Source of the DNA: Branchiostoma floridae
Lineage: Eukaryota > Chordata > Leptocardii > Amphioxiformes > Branchiostomatidae
Assembly: GCF_000003815.2 (NCBI RefSeq)
Contig: NW_023365761.1
Location: 1 to 64,000 of the forward strand
Reading direction: 5' to 3'
DNA: 64,000 bases
Part shown: one piece after another, positions 24,103 to 34,500 of the stretch
Numbering within the stretch: the first letter of the stretch is position 1
Layout of the letters: the number at the start of each line of letters is the position of its first letter
The notes under the pieces: model-generated
Databases searched by the model: none
Told to the model about the DNA's origin: nothing
What the model saw: only the letters and a program-made list of their open reading frames with translations
Program-made: the position numbers and the translations under genes

Positions 24103-25593
24103 TTTTCTCGGATCGGGGGCGGAAAAGTCAACCCACGGGAGGGGGGGGGGGGACTGAGGTCTGCTTGCCGAGGCTGCTGGGATGCCGCCCCGCGTGATGG
24201 TTGCTGGGATAGTTTAGAAGGCAAGGCATGTTGGGATGCCTGTCGCTGTGGCTGCTGGGATGCTGTCCACGGTGACTGCTGGGAAGGCGTTTCGCTGCAA
24301 TGGCGTCGCGGCTACGCGAGTTGTGACCTTCTGCAGGTACGACACGAAGCGCCAGGCGGCGCGGCTGCTAATGCCGGTGACTCTACTGATCATTTTTCCT
24401 GAGATAAAAAGAAAAGATTGCAAAGAAGACAAAGTTGGAACGGGAGTCACTCAGTGTCAGCAAAAACTTTATCTTACGCTTGCTGTGAATGAAAACTTGC
24501 GAGGGTTTGAATTATTACGTTGTTACTTACTACATTTGAAAATTTTGAAAATGGGAAACGGAAATTATTAGGATTTGATGTGACACGGGCACACTTACCT
24601 CATATGCCCTGTGAGTAGTTGGTGGGGTCACGTGGTCTTTTGGTTACGTGTGCAACGCATGCCGAGTGCGTGCCGACAGTCGTTTTTTTGTCGGTAAATC
24701 GCACTTCGGGTACCTTCTGCATCCGTCGGAAATCTCCGTCGGAACATTCGGCACCCACTCGTGCAATCCCGGGTACAACGTACTCAAATGTCGGGTCACA
24801 CTCGGAACACCAACCCCGGCAGTTCAGCCCGGGCGATCCGACAACAATACCTTGGCCTACCGCCTATGGACTGACCTCACTCTTGGACCTCTCTCTCATT
24901 TTCTCCAAGACTTACGGACTTGCGGTTTTCGGCGTCATATTCGTAACAAATCTACCTACCTGTAATATTAATATGATTTTTGTTAAGACTTGTCGAAATT
25001 TTTCTAGATTATCTCAAAGTTACGACATACAAAAATGGGGAACGTATCCTGAAAGTGCCTCTGTTTCGGCGAATTTTCTACAAGTTTTCGCCAGAGAAAG
25101 ATATGGTGCCTTCCTTTTACACCCCTCTAAGGTTTCTACATAAAAAGCAATTGATGGCACATGTTTGGACATGTTTGAGAGGCAAAGTTTCGCAGGAATT
25201 TTGAATCGGCAAATCGAGCCGCCATTTTCCTAAGTGCCGCACATGAGGCGTTTTGTCGTGAATGGACCAGACCAAATTCTCACAGGTGTGTGCCCGTGTG
25301 TGAGGATTTACGAAACATGTTAACAACACAGGAAGAACTACCCACAGCTTATGGCGATCAACAGGCACATAAACAACAAGAGATGTTGAAACAAATACAA
25401 TAATGGTCTCAATCTGACCCCATAGGTTGAGTACGTAAAGCCGACTGACTATCTTAGAATGTACAGCACATGTACGCGTATACGGTAATGTATATTCAGT
25501 CTATCTGACAAATTTCTGCTAATTTTCCAACAACGTTTGGATTTCTATGGCGACTAAAAACGATTTGGTTCTTTGTGCGAGGAGATTTTATCA

Positions 25594-26049
25594 GTAACGC
25601 TAGTTCATCTTTTTCCGTAGGGTAAACTTTATCCGTTCCTTTCAAGAACAAATAATTTATTTAGGGATATCAAGTCGACAGATCTTCTTCTTCTTTCGGT
25701 TAGGCTGCCAACCTCATCTTTTTGAGGATTCTGCAGCCGTGGCAACATGGAGAGGTTCACTGCGCAGGCTGAGGGGGATTACATTTTGGATTTAAACATA
25801 GACAAGGATGGCGATAGCGCCACCTCCGCTGGGAGGCCGTTCCAGTCTCTAATTGTACGTGGGAAGAAGGCATTTTGCCTAAAGAAGGCATTTTGCCTGG
25901 AAGAAGGCATTTTGCCTGGAGGAAGGCATTTTGTTCAGATGTTGTTCTTTAACTGCAAAATCTTGAAATTGGTAGTTATTTGAAACTACCGTCCATCGAA
26001 TTTATTTCCCTGTTTGGAAACACAACGGATAAACGTGAACTAGCGTTAA
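25594..26049. mobile_element. hairpin MITE family A, copy 5, with an insertion in its centre
   Basis: The arms are normal: GTAACGCTAGTTCATC on the left and GTGAACTAGCGTTAAC on the right. They are split by about 280 bp of unrelated sequence (25683-25960) that ends in four ~20-bp units of GAAGGCATTTTGCCTGGA. Confidence 0.7.
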
Positions 26050-26241
26050 CAGAAAAACTAAAAGAGTTACCCTCGAAGCATAAGTTCCTGCTATTTTGGA
26101 TGTGTTTGTAAGTGTTTTTGTTGGGCTTTCTATTTTGTATTCGTTTGTTTTCGTTGTGTCCGCTGGCCAGCGAAAAGCGCCTAAAAACGAATCCCTACAA
26201 ACTCGGAAACGAACCTCTGCTTGTAGAGTAGGAGGACAAAG

Positions 26242-26577
26242 CCAAGCAGATTCTACGGTAGCATAAGATAGTATCAAAAGCTGCCAGAGGAGTGAAGCCT
26301 GCTTTGGCTTAGGTCACATTTCCAAACCGGGGCCCGACCGGGATGTTTACAGAAACGAAAAATTAAAATGTATGCCTAGAAATGTATATTTCTATGTCTT
26401 TTATATGTGTATTTCTATGCCTTTTATAGCGCTCTTTTCCCTCTCGAAAACTGCACGGCCGGGCCTCGGTTTGCAAATGTGGCCTAAGCCTTAGAACAAA
26501 AAAAATCTTGTCTGTGTTTCGCTACCGGGACAATTTGGCTGACTACACTCCTTGGCCAGTTTGGTACTATCCTATGA
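26242..26577. mobile_element. hairpin MITE family B, copy b, with a nested element
   Basis: The outer arms are CCAAGCAGATTCTACGGTAG and GGTACTATCCTATGA. The loop carries a second inverted pair, GTCACATTTCCAAACCGGGG near 26312 and CGGTTTGCAAATGTGGCC near 26468, i.e. another element inserted in the loop. Confidence 0.65.
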
Positions 26578-26744
26578 TCTCCAAGCAGATCCTACGGTAG
26601 CATTAGGTAGTATCAAAAGCCGGCGCAGAGGCGTGAAGCCGGCTTAAGAGTGAGTTTTGCTACCGGCAAATGTACACCTCTTGGCTGACTATCTCCTGGC
26701 CAGTTTGCTACTATTTTATGCCATTGTAGGATCTGCTTGGAGAT
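26578..26744. mobile_element. hairpin MITE family B, copy c
   Basis: Starts TCTCCAAGCAGATCCTACGG and ends CCATTGTAGGATCTGCTTGG plus AGA. It directly abuts copy b. Confidence 0.75.
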
Positions 26745-28519
26745 TAGGAGATAGCATGCTGTGATCGTAGCGGGTGTCAGAATGTCATTCACACCTAAAA
26801 CCTCAAGTGTTAAAGACACATTTGCATCAAACCCACGCGCGCGCTGTAGTTACATGGCCTTTGTTCATTCGTACAAATTCAACATGGACATGGTTTATAA
26901 AAACTTGTCACATAATTTGTTTTGATAATGACTTTTTGCTTTAAGATGTATCTAATAAGTGGGCAATTTTAGCGATTTGAAGGATAATTCTATTAAAAAA
27001 ACTTGAATAGAATTAGACATAGAATTAGAGAAACCCCAAGCGCTTCACGCCGGCGACTTGGCCGACAAATTTGGTCAAAAATAGTCCTAAATTTTACACA
27101 CGTTTTCAGGGAGAAATTTAGGTTTGAATCTAAGAATCTGTACTATCAAATTGGTAAGAAGAAAACTCATGGATGGCTTAGAACATGGAGCGGTTTTCCA
27201 ACGAAGCAAACAAAACTAATCAAATGAAATTTAAAGCTGGAAGCGATATAATTTGCAACCCCAAAATCATAATTACACTACATTTCTATAGCAAATCTTT
27301 AGTAGTTTGCAGGCCATGATATAAAACACAGACCATCTTACGAACTGTAGCATTTTCCAGACTTACCTCTCTCGTTCTCTTAGACGCAGCGTCCTCAACT
27401 TCTCAACACCTGGCTCAAGACTGCCCAGAATGCACTAAGACAATGGGTACTGGGTCTAATGTATTCATCCGCGACGCTGGTGACGCAGGCACAGGAAGTA
27501 GTGCGGGAAGTATTCTTACAAAATGAAGATCGCATGTAGAGCGATTCCAAGTGTAAACCGTGCTGTGTGTTGTAGGAATATGTCATATTTGAAACTGTAC
27601 GATTTGAATTGTGTGATTATTTCAGATTGTGTTTAAACGAGGATGAAAGCTCATGCGCCTCTGACGGGTGAATTGGCTGCAGTTCAATGGACCTCCGCAG
27701 ATCGAGCGCTATTTCATTCCAAGATGCAAAACCTGTGCCATTTTTAAATATGCAATGGCCAGGTGAACTGGATCTGTCTGGCATTGTCCAATCAGCAACA
27801 CCTGTGGTACCTAGGCCTGTAATAAGAGAGTCACCAATAAACAAATAGCAAATGTCTCGACCAACTACGACTGCGTTTACAGGACATATATGTACAAGAA
27901 TGGCATTCTTCTATCCAGAATAACTCAAAACTTTCCATTTATTATACGCTAAAGGAAAGATACGGACAAAAAATACCTTTCAAATATACACAGTTTTGAA
28001 CTTCGTAGAGCAATCACAAAACGCACAAGCGCAAAGCTGTTCACATTACTTTTCGCTTACTCTAAAGAATTTGCTACTCTCTGTTCGATAGATAAATTCA
28101 ACTACATTCTGGGAGGCGATAACCCTTACTGTGTACAAGTAGACAAATATATCCACGACTGCTTATACCGTACAACCAATAGTATAAATGAGATGCCAGA
28201 CCCAATATGTTGATTTATTCATACCTGTAGATATCCATATATGTCTGTTTAGTTGTACTGTAAGTGGTTGTTATAGACCTTACGAAAGTCGCTGTACTTT
28301 TGTCGTGTCAATAAAGATTCCACATCTCCCACATATTGATGGTGATGGTTTATTGCGCAACAATTGCATCGGTGACAATGTATGGCAATGTATAGATGAC
28401 AAAAGTTACAGTCTTGTGCTACACATATACTAGTGGACTATATCGTGTGGAATCTACGGTAGGTAATAAAGGGAACAATTACATACATAAGATTGAGTAT
28501 TTCTATGATACTTTGCGAC

Positions 28520-29480
28520 CTACCTACCTACCTACCTAGTCCCTTGACCTCCAGGTCGTTGGGGGGACAAGGCAGACATGAAGATAGAGAGTTGCCTCCA
28601 GGTGTATCTTTCCCTAGCCAGGGTTAGTCTCTCCTGTAGGCTGAGGCCCGTCCAGTCAGTGATGTTGTCCTGCCAAGCTTTGCGTTGACGTCCGCGACGA
28701 CGCCCTCCCTCTACTGTTCCCTGCAGGATTGTCTTGGCCAGGTTGTTGTGTCTGGTAACATGCCCAAACCACTGCAGTTTGCGTCTTTTAACTGTCCCTA
28801 AGATTGGTTCTTGAGGGCCAACAAGGTCGTGTACCTGTTCCCGCACATACTCGTTTGTGATGTGTTCATAGTACGAGATGTGAAGTAGCTTCCGCATGCA
28901 CTTCATCTCAAAGGCTTGGATTTTTCTCTCTGAGGATGCCAGAAACGTCCAGGTCTCACACCCATACAACAGTATGGACACAACTAGGGTCTTGTAGAGC
29001 TTGTACTTGACAGTAAAGCTGATGTTGTTGGATTTCCAGATCCTGGACAGACGAGCCATTGCAGATGTTGCCATGGCAATCCTCTTCTGTACTTTTGTCC
29101 GACTGGTACCATCCTTTGTAATAGTCCCTCCCAGATATGTAAATGTTTCCACCTCTTCCAGTTGTTCCCCATTCATGAAGATGACCGCATGTGTTTCGTC
29201 CCTGCTGTTCACCATCACCTTGCTTTTCTCGGTGCTGACCTCCATGCCAAACGACCCAGTACTCTGTGTTAACTTGTCTGTAAGGTCTTGGAGTTCAGTG
29301 TTGTTGCCAGCGAGAAGGTCGATGTTATCTGCAAAGCGGAGGTTACAGATGCGTCTGCCACCAATAGAGATGGAGGTGTGGTGATCATACAGTGTGTCCT
29401 GCATGATCTTCTCCAGGTACAGGTTAAACAAGACTGGCGACAGCAAGCATCCCTGGCGAACGCCGACTGTTGTCCTGAAG
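28520..29480 (-). mobile_element. LINE reverse transcriptase, 3' portion
   Basis: An open frame of about 300 codons, ending at 28532, with reverse-transcriptase landmarks: LSPVLFNLYLEKI, the catalytic box FADNIDLLAG (FADN in place of YADD), FTYLGGTI, LLYGCETW and the distal RKLQWFGHVTR and GRRRGRQRKAWQDNI. A TAGG microsatellite begins at the stop codon and probably forms the element's 3' tail. The last Asp of the catalytic box is Asn, so this copy is probably inactive. The rest of the domain continues beyond an insertion at 30707. Confidence 0.85.
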
Positions 29481-30706
29481 GAGGGCCCCCAAGGGGGGGT
29501 ACCGACAACGCTCTACGCTAAATTCGGGAGGGCCGGCTACGTAATACGCTAAATTATGGACACTTTATTACGCTCTACGCTAAATTACGAAATTTCATAA
29601 TGCATTATGCAAATTTTTATTGTCCTTTGGCTGAACTCCGCCGACGGCAGAACATGTGAAGATGAGATCTAAACAAAACTGATAATTCCATCAATAAGAT
29701 TAAAACTTACTTCTAAAGACGTCTTGCTGGCCAAAGGCGGCGACAGCAAATTTCTCATGTGACGTAATTTTCAGCACTTGTAGCACCGGAGGCGCAACAA
29801 TCCTAGGCCGTCCGGGGGCATGCTCCCCCGGGAATATTGTGAAATCCTGACCCTCTGAAACGCCATTTTATGCATTTTGAAGGGCAAAGTTTGCTCACAG
29901 ACTAAGCTAAGTTAAATAGCATCCAATGAGAAATTCACAAGGTTTTAGCTTTAAGCTGGGCAACGCCCCCAAACGTCATTTTCCGATTTCGAGTGCCGAA
30001 AGCACGAACAGTCGAACTGTCGCATGGTAGGTACGGGAAAATTTGGAAATTTTTACTCTCTGAAACACCATTTGCTGCATTTTGAGGGGCAAATTTTGCT
30101 GGCAGGCATATGCTCAATGTAATGACATTTCTGTCAGAGAAACGTCTTTGAGGGCGACGAGCGCCGGAGAGTCGTGAGCGCCGGAGGCTAGGCCCAAGCC
30201 GTCGCAAGCCTTGGCAAGGGCCGCCCGGCGCCCGGAGAAAAATTGAAATCTCGACCCTCTGAAATGCCATTTCCTGCATTTAAGGGGCAAATTTTGCTTA
30301 TTAACTAAGCCAAGGTCGGTAAAAAGATTTCTACTAGTTGGGGGACGACGCTCCCGCAACATATTTTCACCATGTCCAGTGTCGAGCCATAGCAAGGAAT
30401 GTCCGGCGAAATTTTGAAATCTGGACCCTTTGAAACGCAATTTCCAGCATTTTCGCGGGTAAAATTTGCCGGTAGACTAGTTAAGTTTAATGAAACTTTG
30501 ATTACGCTTGACGAAAAATTAATATGAATTACGTTTTACGGTAAAATCCGGTCAGCCTCTACGTAATACGTTAAATTAAAGGGGCCAATATCGCTCGACG
30601 CAAAATGCACCGATTACGCTCTACGTTGAATTCGAACGGTCCCGCTACGGAGTACGTAGAATTAAAACCGCCGATTACGCTCTACGGAAAAGGGCTTTGG
30701 GGCCCC
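29481..30706. mobile_element. hAT-like non-autonomous element inserted in the LINE
   Basis: It interrupts the reverse transcriptase frame. CCTGAAG stands on both sides (8 bp with one mismatch). The ends are GAGGGCCCCCAAGG and the inverted CTTTGGGGCCCC. Next to the ends lie many ACGCTCTACG and TACGCTAAATT words. The centre (29845-30480) has four ~195-bp tandem units starting CCCTCTGAAACGCCATTT. No transposase frame. Confidence 0.7.
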
Positions 30707-30950
30707 CCTGAAGAATTCCCCCACTTTGTTGTTGAGGAACACTGCACTGGACGCACTCTCGTACAAAGCTTCGATGGTCTGTATAAGGCCCTCTTCGACT
30801 CCAAAACTTCTCAAGACCCACCACAAGCCGTCATGCCACACTCTGTCAAAGGCCTTTTTAAAGTCGATAAAGTTGTGATAAAGGTCTTGTTGGTGCTGCA
30901 TGTGTTTTTCAATGATGACCCGACAGTCGAAAATTTGACTTTGCGACATC
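30707..30950 (-). mobile_element. LINE reverse transcriptase, 5' portion (truncated)
   Basis: Minus-strand frame with RVIIEKHMQHQQDLYHNF, then the palm motif DFKKAFDRVWHDGLW. It continues, after the inserted element, into the frame at 28520-29480. Nothing from earlier in the domain is visible beyond about 30950, so the copy is 5'-truncated. Confidence 0.8.
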
Positions 30951-31009
30951 AATTCATATTTGTCAACAGTTATTAAATAATGGTAGAGTTCCTTTTTTTG
31001 CATGGCGTG

Positions 31010-31566
31010 ATAAATGTATTGACCTAGGTGGATAGATATGGAATCATGACATGATAAAGGTACATTGAAGGTGCCACCACTTGTGTGTGGTAGAGATATA
31101 TTTGACTTAAATGTCTATATTTGACTTACATGATTTTCTTCATTATGTGTAGGCCTAGGACATGTTATAACAAAATGGTACTCATCTTCGTCAGGCTTGA
31201 AAATTTGCGCACAGGTGTGCATTTGCATCGAACGAGTTGCCCCCTAAGGTTAAAGTGGCCACTTCAGGCCTCGTTAAAAAAACTGTGAGCCGAAGGCGCT
31301 AGCCGTCGCAAGGGGGGTACGGAGATATTTTGAAATCTGGACCCCCTGAAACGCCATTTTCTTCATTCCAGGGGTACATTTTTATCTCGAAATTAGACCT
31401 CTACGAATTTACGTTGCAGTAACAGTTGATAGTTATGTGTCCAATCACCAGCTATATGTTCTTGTAGCCTGACTAAATCCGCGTTCCTTGCGGCCGACCC
31501 AACAGTTGCCGCAACCTGATACGCCATTAACCCCCGACAGACAGAGATTACAAGTATAAATACAGG
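31010..31566. other. gap between LINE and sialyltransferase gene
   Basis: Holds one isolated unit (near 31330) of the tandem repeat found inside the 29481-30706 element, and otherwise nothing recognisable. It includes any 3' untranslated region of the sialyltransferase. Confidence 0.4.
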
Positions 31567-34500
31567 CTATCTGTCCTTGCATTTCCCAGTGACTATGTTG
31601 ATTATTCCTTCGCTATACATGCGAAATAAACGTCTGAATTCCGAGTCCATGTTATGCCATTTCTTAGAGAAGCCGTGTTTCCCCTTCTCGTAGTAGTGGA
31701 AGGGGATCTTGCGACCTTGTAAGTCGACCAGGTAGGGCCAAAATCCCAATAGGTTGACCTCGTCACAGAAGACTAAGGCCGCACTGGCGATCTTAAAACC
31801 TGAAAAAAAAAGTTAAGATGATCTAAGCAAGCATGACCTAGTCTCGTGTTCTCTCGCGAGATAGAGACTAGGTCATTCTCCGTGATCAAGATGTGCTGTC
31901 GGACATCGAAAATTTGGAGGTATGTACCTAACATTTAAAAAACAGTCATTGCTCGAAGAAAATTTGGATTAACTGTATTCATACGTGACTGATGAACCTC
32001 TTTAACGACAGTTAAGAAATAAGTCACTACCTTCGCTATTACTATTACTTAAAAAATGAGCAATTACAGGTTTATGGTAATGATAGAAAAACCTGTTTTG
32101 GTAACTACAGGTTTGCCATCATGGCAAAACCTGTATTGGTTTCGTAAAAGAAAAATTACTTGGAGGGAAACATCTTGCATTTTGTTGAAAATGTAGCCTT
32201 TCTAGTGTTTTCGGTAGTGTTTGTATGTATGTACATATGTGTGTGTATATAACCGGCATAACTGTACCATACCTGGATGTATTGCAGGGCCTATTATGTA
32301 TGCGGTATAGGTCTTCATATAGTCCATACCTGTAGACTTGTCCCGCCCGAAAACCCTCCTCCTGTCCCAGAACTTGTTAGTCCGTGCGGGCCATGCTGGA
32401 TGGAAATGGTACACGGTGTGGTTTGTTCGTCTACGTAGTCTCTACATGAGGATAGAAACATGTAGGCAATAGCCTTTCTTTAAAATGTACTAGAAGGTGT
32501 TCTTATTGATCGTTATTTGGTACCGTAATCTCCAAGCAGACCCTACGGTGCCATAAGATGGTATCAAAGCTAACAAAGGAGTATAGCCAGCCAAAGGGAG
32601 TCAGACATACTTCACTCCTCTGCTAGCTTTTGATACTATCTTATGCTACCGTAGGATCTGATTGGAGGTTAGGGTACCGGGCTATTTTGAACAAGACTGG
32701 CCCCTTTATGTTTTAGTTAAAAACGCAGTTAAAATGAGCCCGGGACCCGGTAACAAATAGACGTCGATACCAAATCGTGAAAACACAGAGAGGTACCCGC
32801 TAGGTACCCGACAGTCCACAGGGACAACTTTTGCAAATTTGTAGCTTCGGAGCCTGAACGGAACTACATCCCATATGGTGGTATCTCACTGCACTTGTAG
32901 CACCGTTGCGGCACTGCCGGGTTCGAAAGATTACTCAACGAACTTCAGAGGTAAAGAACGAATTTTCTTACGTGTTGTGGATTTTGTTGTCTTGTAAATT
33001 CAAACTTTTACGAATTACGCAATATCTAAATTACAAAAAAAAAAATCGGAATAAATAACACAACAGTGGCGAACTAAACGAAAAACGAACCCCTCAGTGC
33101 CACATGGGTGCCACAAGTGCAGTGAGATATACCACCTTTACGGACACCGGTGCAAATGACCGTATGGTAACTTTTTTAAATGAAGTACTTACATCGTAAA
33201 CAAGTAAAGAGTGTCCGCTCTGCATTTTAGACGAGAATGGGTTGACGAGAATGCTGTAGTCTGAGCCGTACGACAGCACAGCGTGGACAAATCTGCTGGC
33301 TGAAACTTTATGTCCAAATCTGTAAAGAAAGTGCAGAGAAAAGGTATGTATCGCAAAATACCTGTGTTCAAGATGTCTTGTTGTTCTTTGTATTTTCCAG
33401 AAAAGCAAAGGAAAAATACCCACGTACATTACATAGTGCCATTATGTATTGCATTCTTCAATCATAGACCTCTTTCAAACGCGGTTGTATAGACCGTTCA
33501 GCGACGCCTGAAAAAGCTAGGGATTGAAATTGAAAACCTTAGCTATCATAATCATTGATATAAAATCATAATAAAGAACGCGGGAGACCCGTCTCACGAT
33601 AACACACCAGTCCACACCACTGGCATGTCGTACTTATTCACTTACATCTGTGTGGCCAAGGGCCGTGTAAAAATAGATGGGCACCGCCCTGCACGTACAC
33701 CTCGACACCTATACTTATTGTCGCAGAAATTACTGTACATGCAGAAATTCTGCATGTACAGCTGAAATGTTCGCGGCGGTTTTATGTTCGCGGTTTTTGC
33801 GGTGGCTATACCCACGGCGAACATTTTTCCATTATAGTGTTTGACTACAGCCAATGGCGCTACCGCGAACTTAAAACCAACGCGAATACTATACTCCATT
33901 TCCCACACTGTACCGTGAAAGTAAATCCCCGCAAACTTAAATGTATTTACAGTATATCTTTTTCCAATGACAAACGTACTTGTATCTGATGGAGTCCCCG
34001 TTTGCCACCATAAGTGTTGTTCTTGTACCGATATCATCGGCAAGCGCTGCTTTCATTGGTGCAAAGTTGAACCTGTATCGGAAACGATAGAGTAGTCGTC
34101 GTTTTTTTCCATTCCAGAATGACTTGATTTGATTTATTGGAATTGCAACAATACAATACTCGTGGATCACAGACGGCAGTAGGCTGGTTTTGTGATCCAG
34201 AATTATTTTTTTATTTGTTTGTTTGTTTGTTTGTTTGTATTGTGTACACAGCAAACCACCTTGTGACATTTTCCTCCACAAGGCCTTCCTATGAGCGTGC
34301 GGGGATCGTAGGGTTCGGCAAAAAATTGGGAAATTTGCCAGAGGAGTAACTCCCTTGGCAAATTATTCTCATTGGCCAGCGTAGTCTGGTAGAGACTATT
34401 GTGACATAACGCATCGCATTTGTACTGAAGAGTAAAAGTTGCATATCCAGATTTATTTGATCCACTCACATCGAGAACGATATCTTCTCTTATCGCTAAG

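Larger units (their letters stand above)
24110..28519. other. intergenic DNA upstream of the HypX-like gene
   Basis: No confident gene. A possible leader exon of the HypX-like gene (near 24330-24398), an interrupted family A hairpin, two adjacent family B hairpins and a possible untranslated exon with a GTAAGT donor near 27366 are the visible items. The 174-codon frame at 24619-25143 matches nothing I know. Confidence 0.45.

Noticed and set aside
24619-25143. 174-codon plus-strand open frame
   Set aside because: No recognisable domain, Ser/Thr/Pro-biased, no splice partners, and another long frame overlaps it. Probably chance.
27366-27540. Possible exon with a GTAAGT donor on the minus strand
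   Set aside because: The donor is good but no coding frame or acceptor partner is evident. It could be an untranslated first exon of the HypX-like gene, but I cannot show it.
27617-27844. 75-codon minus-strand frame
   Set aside because: No family pattern and no consistent splice sites.
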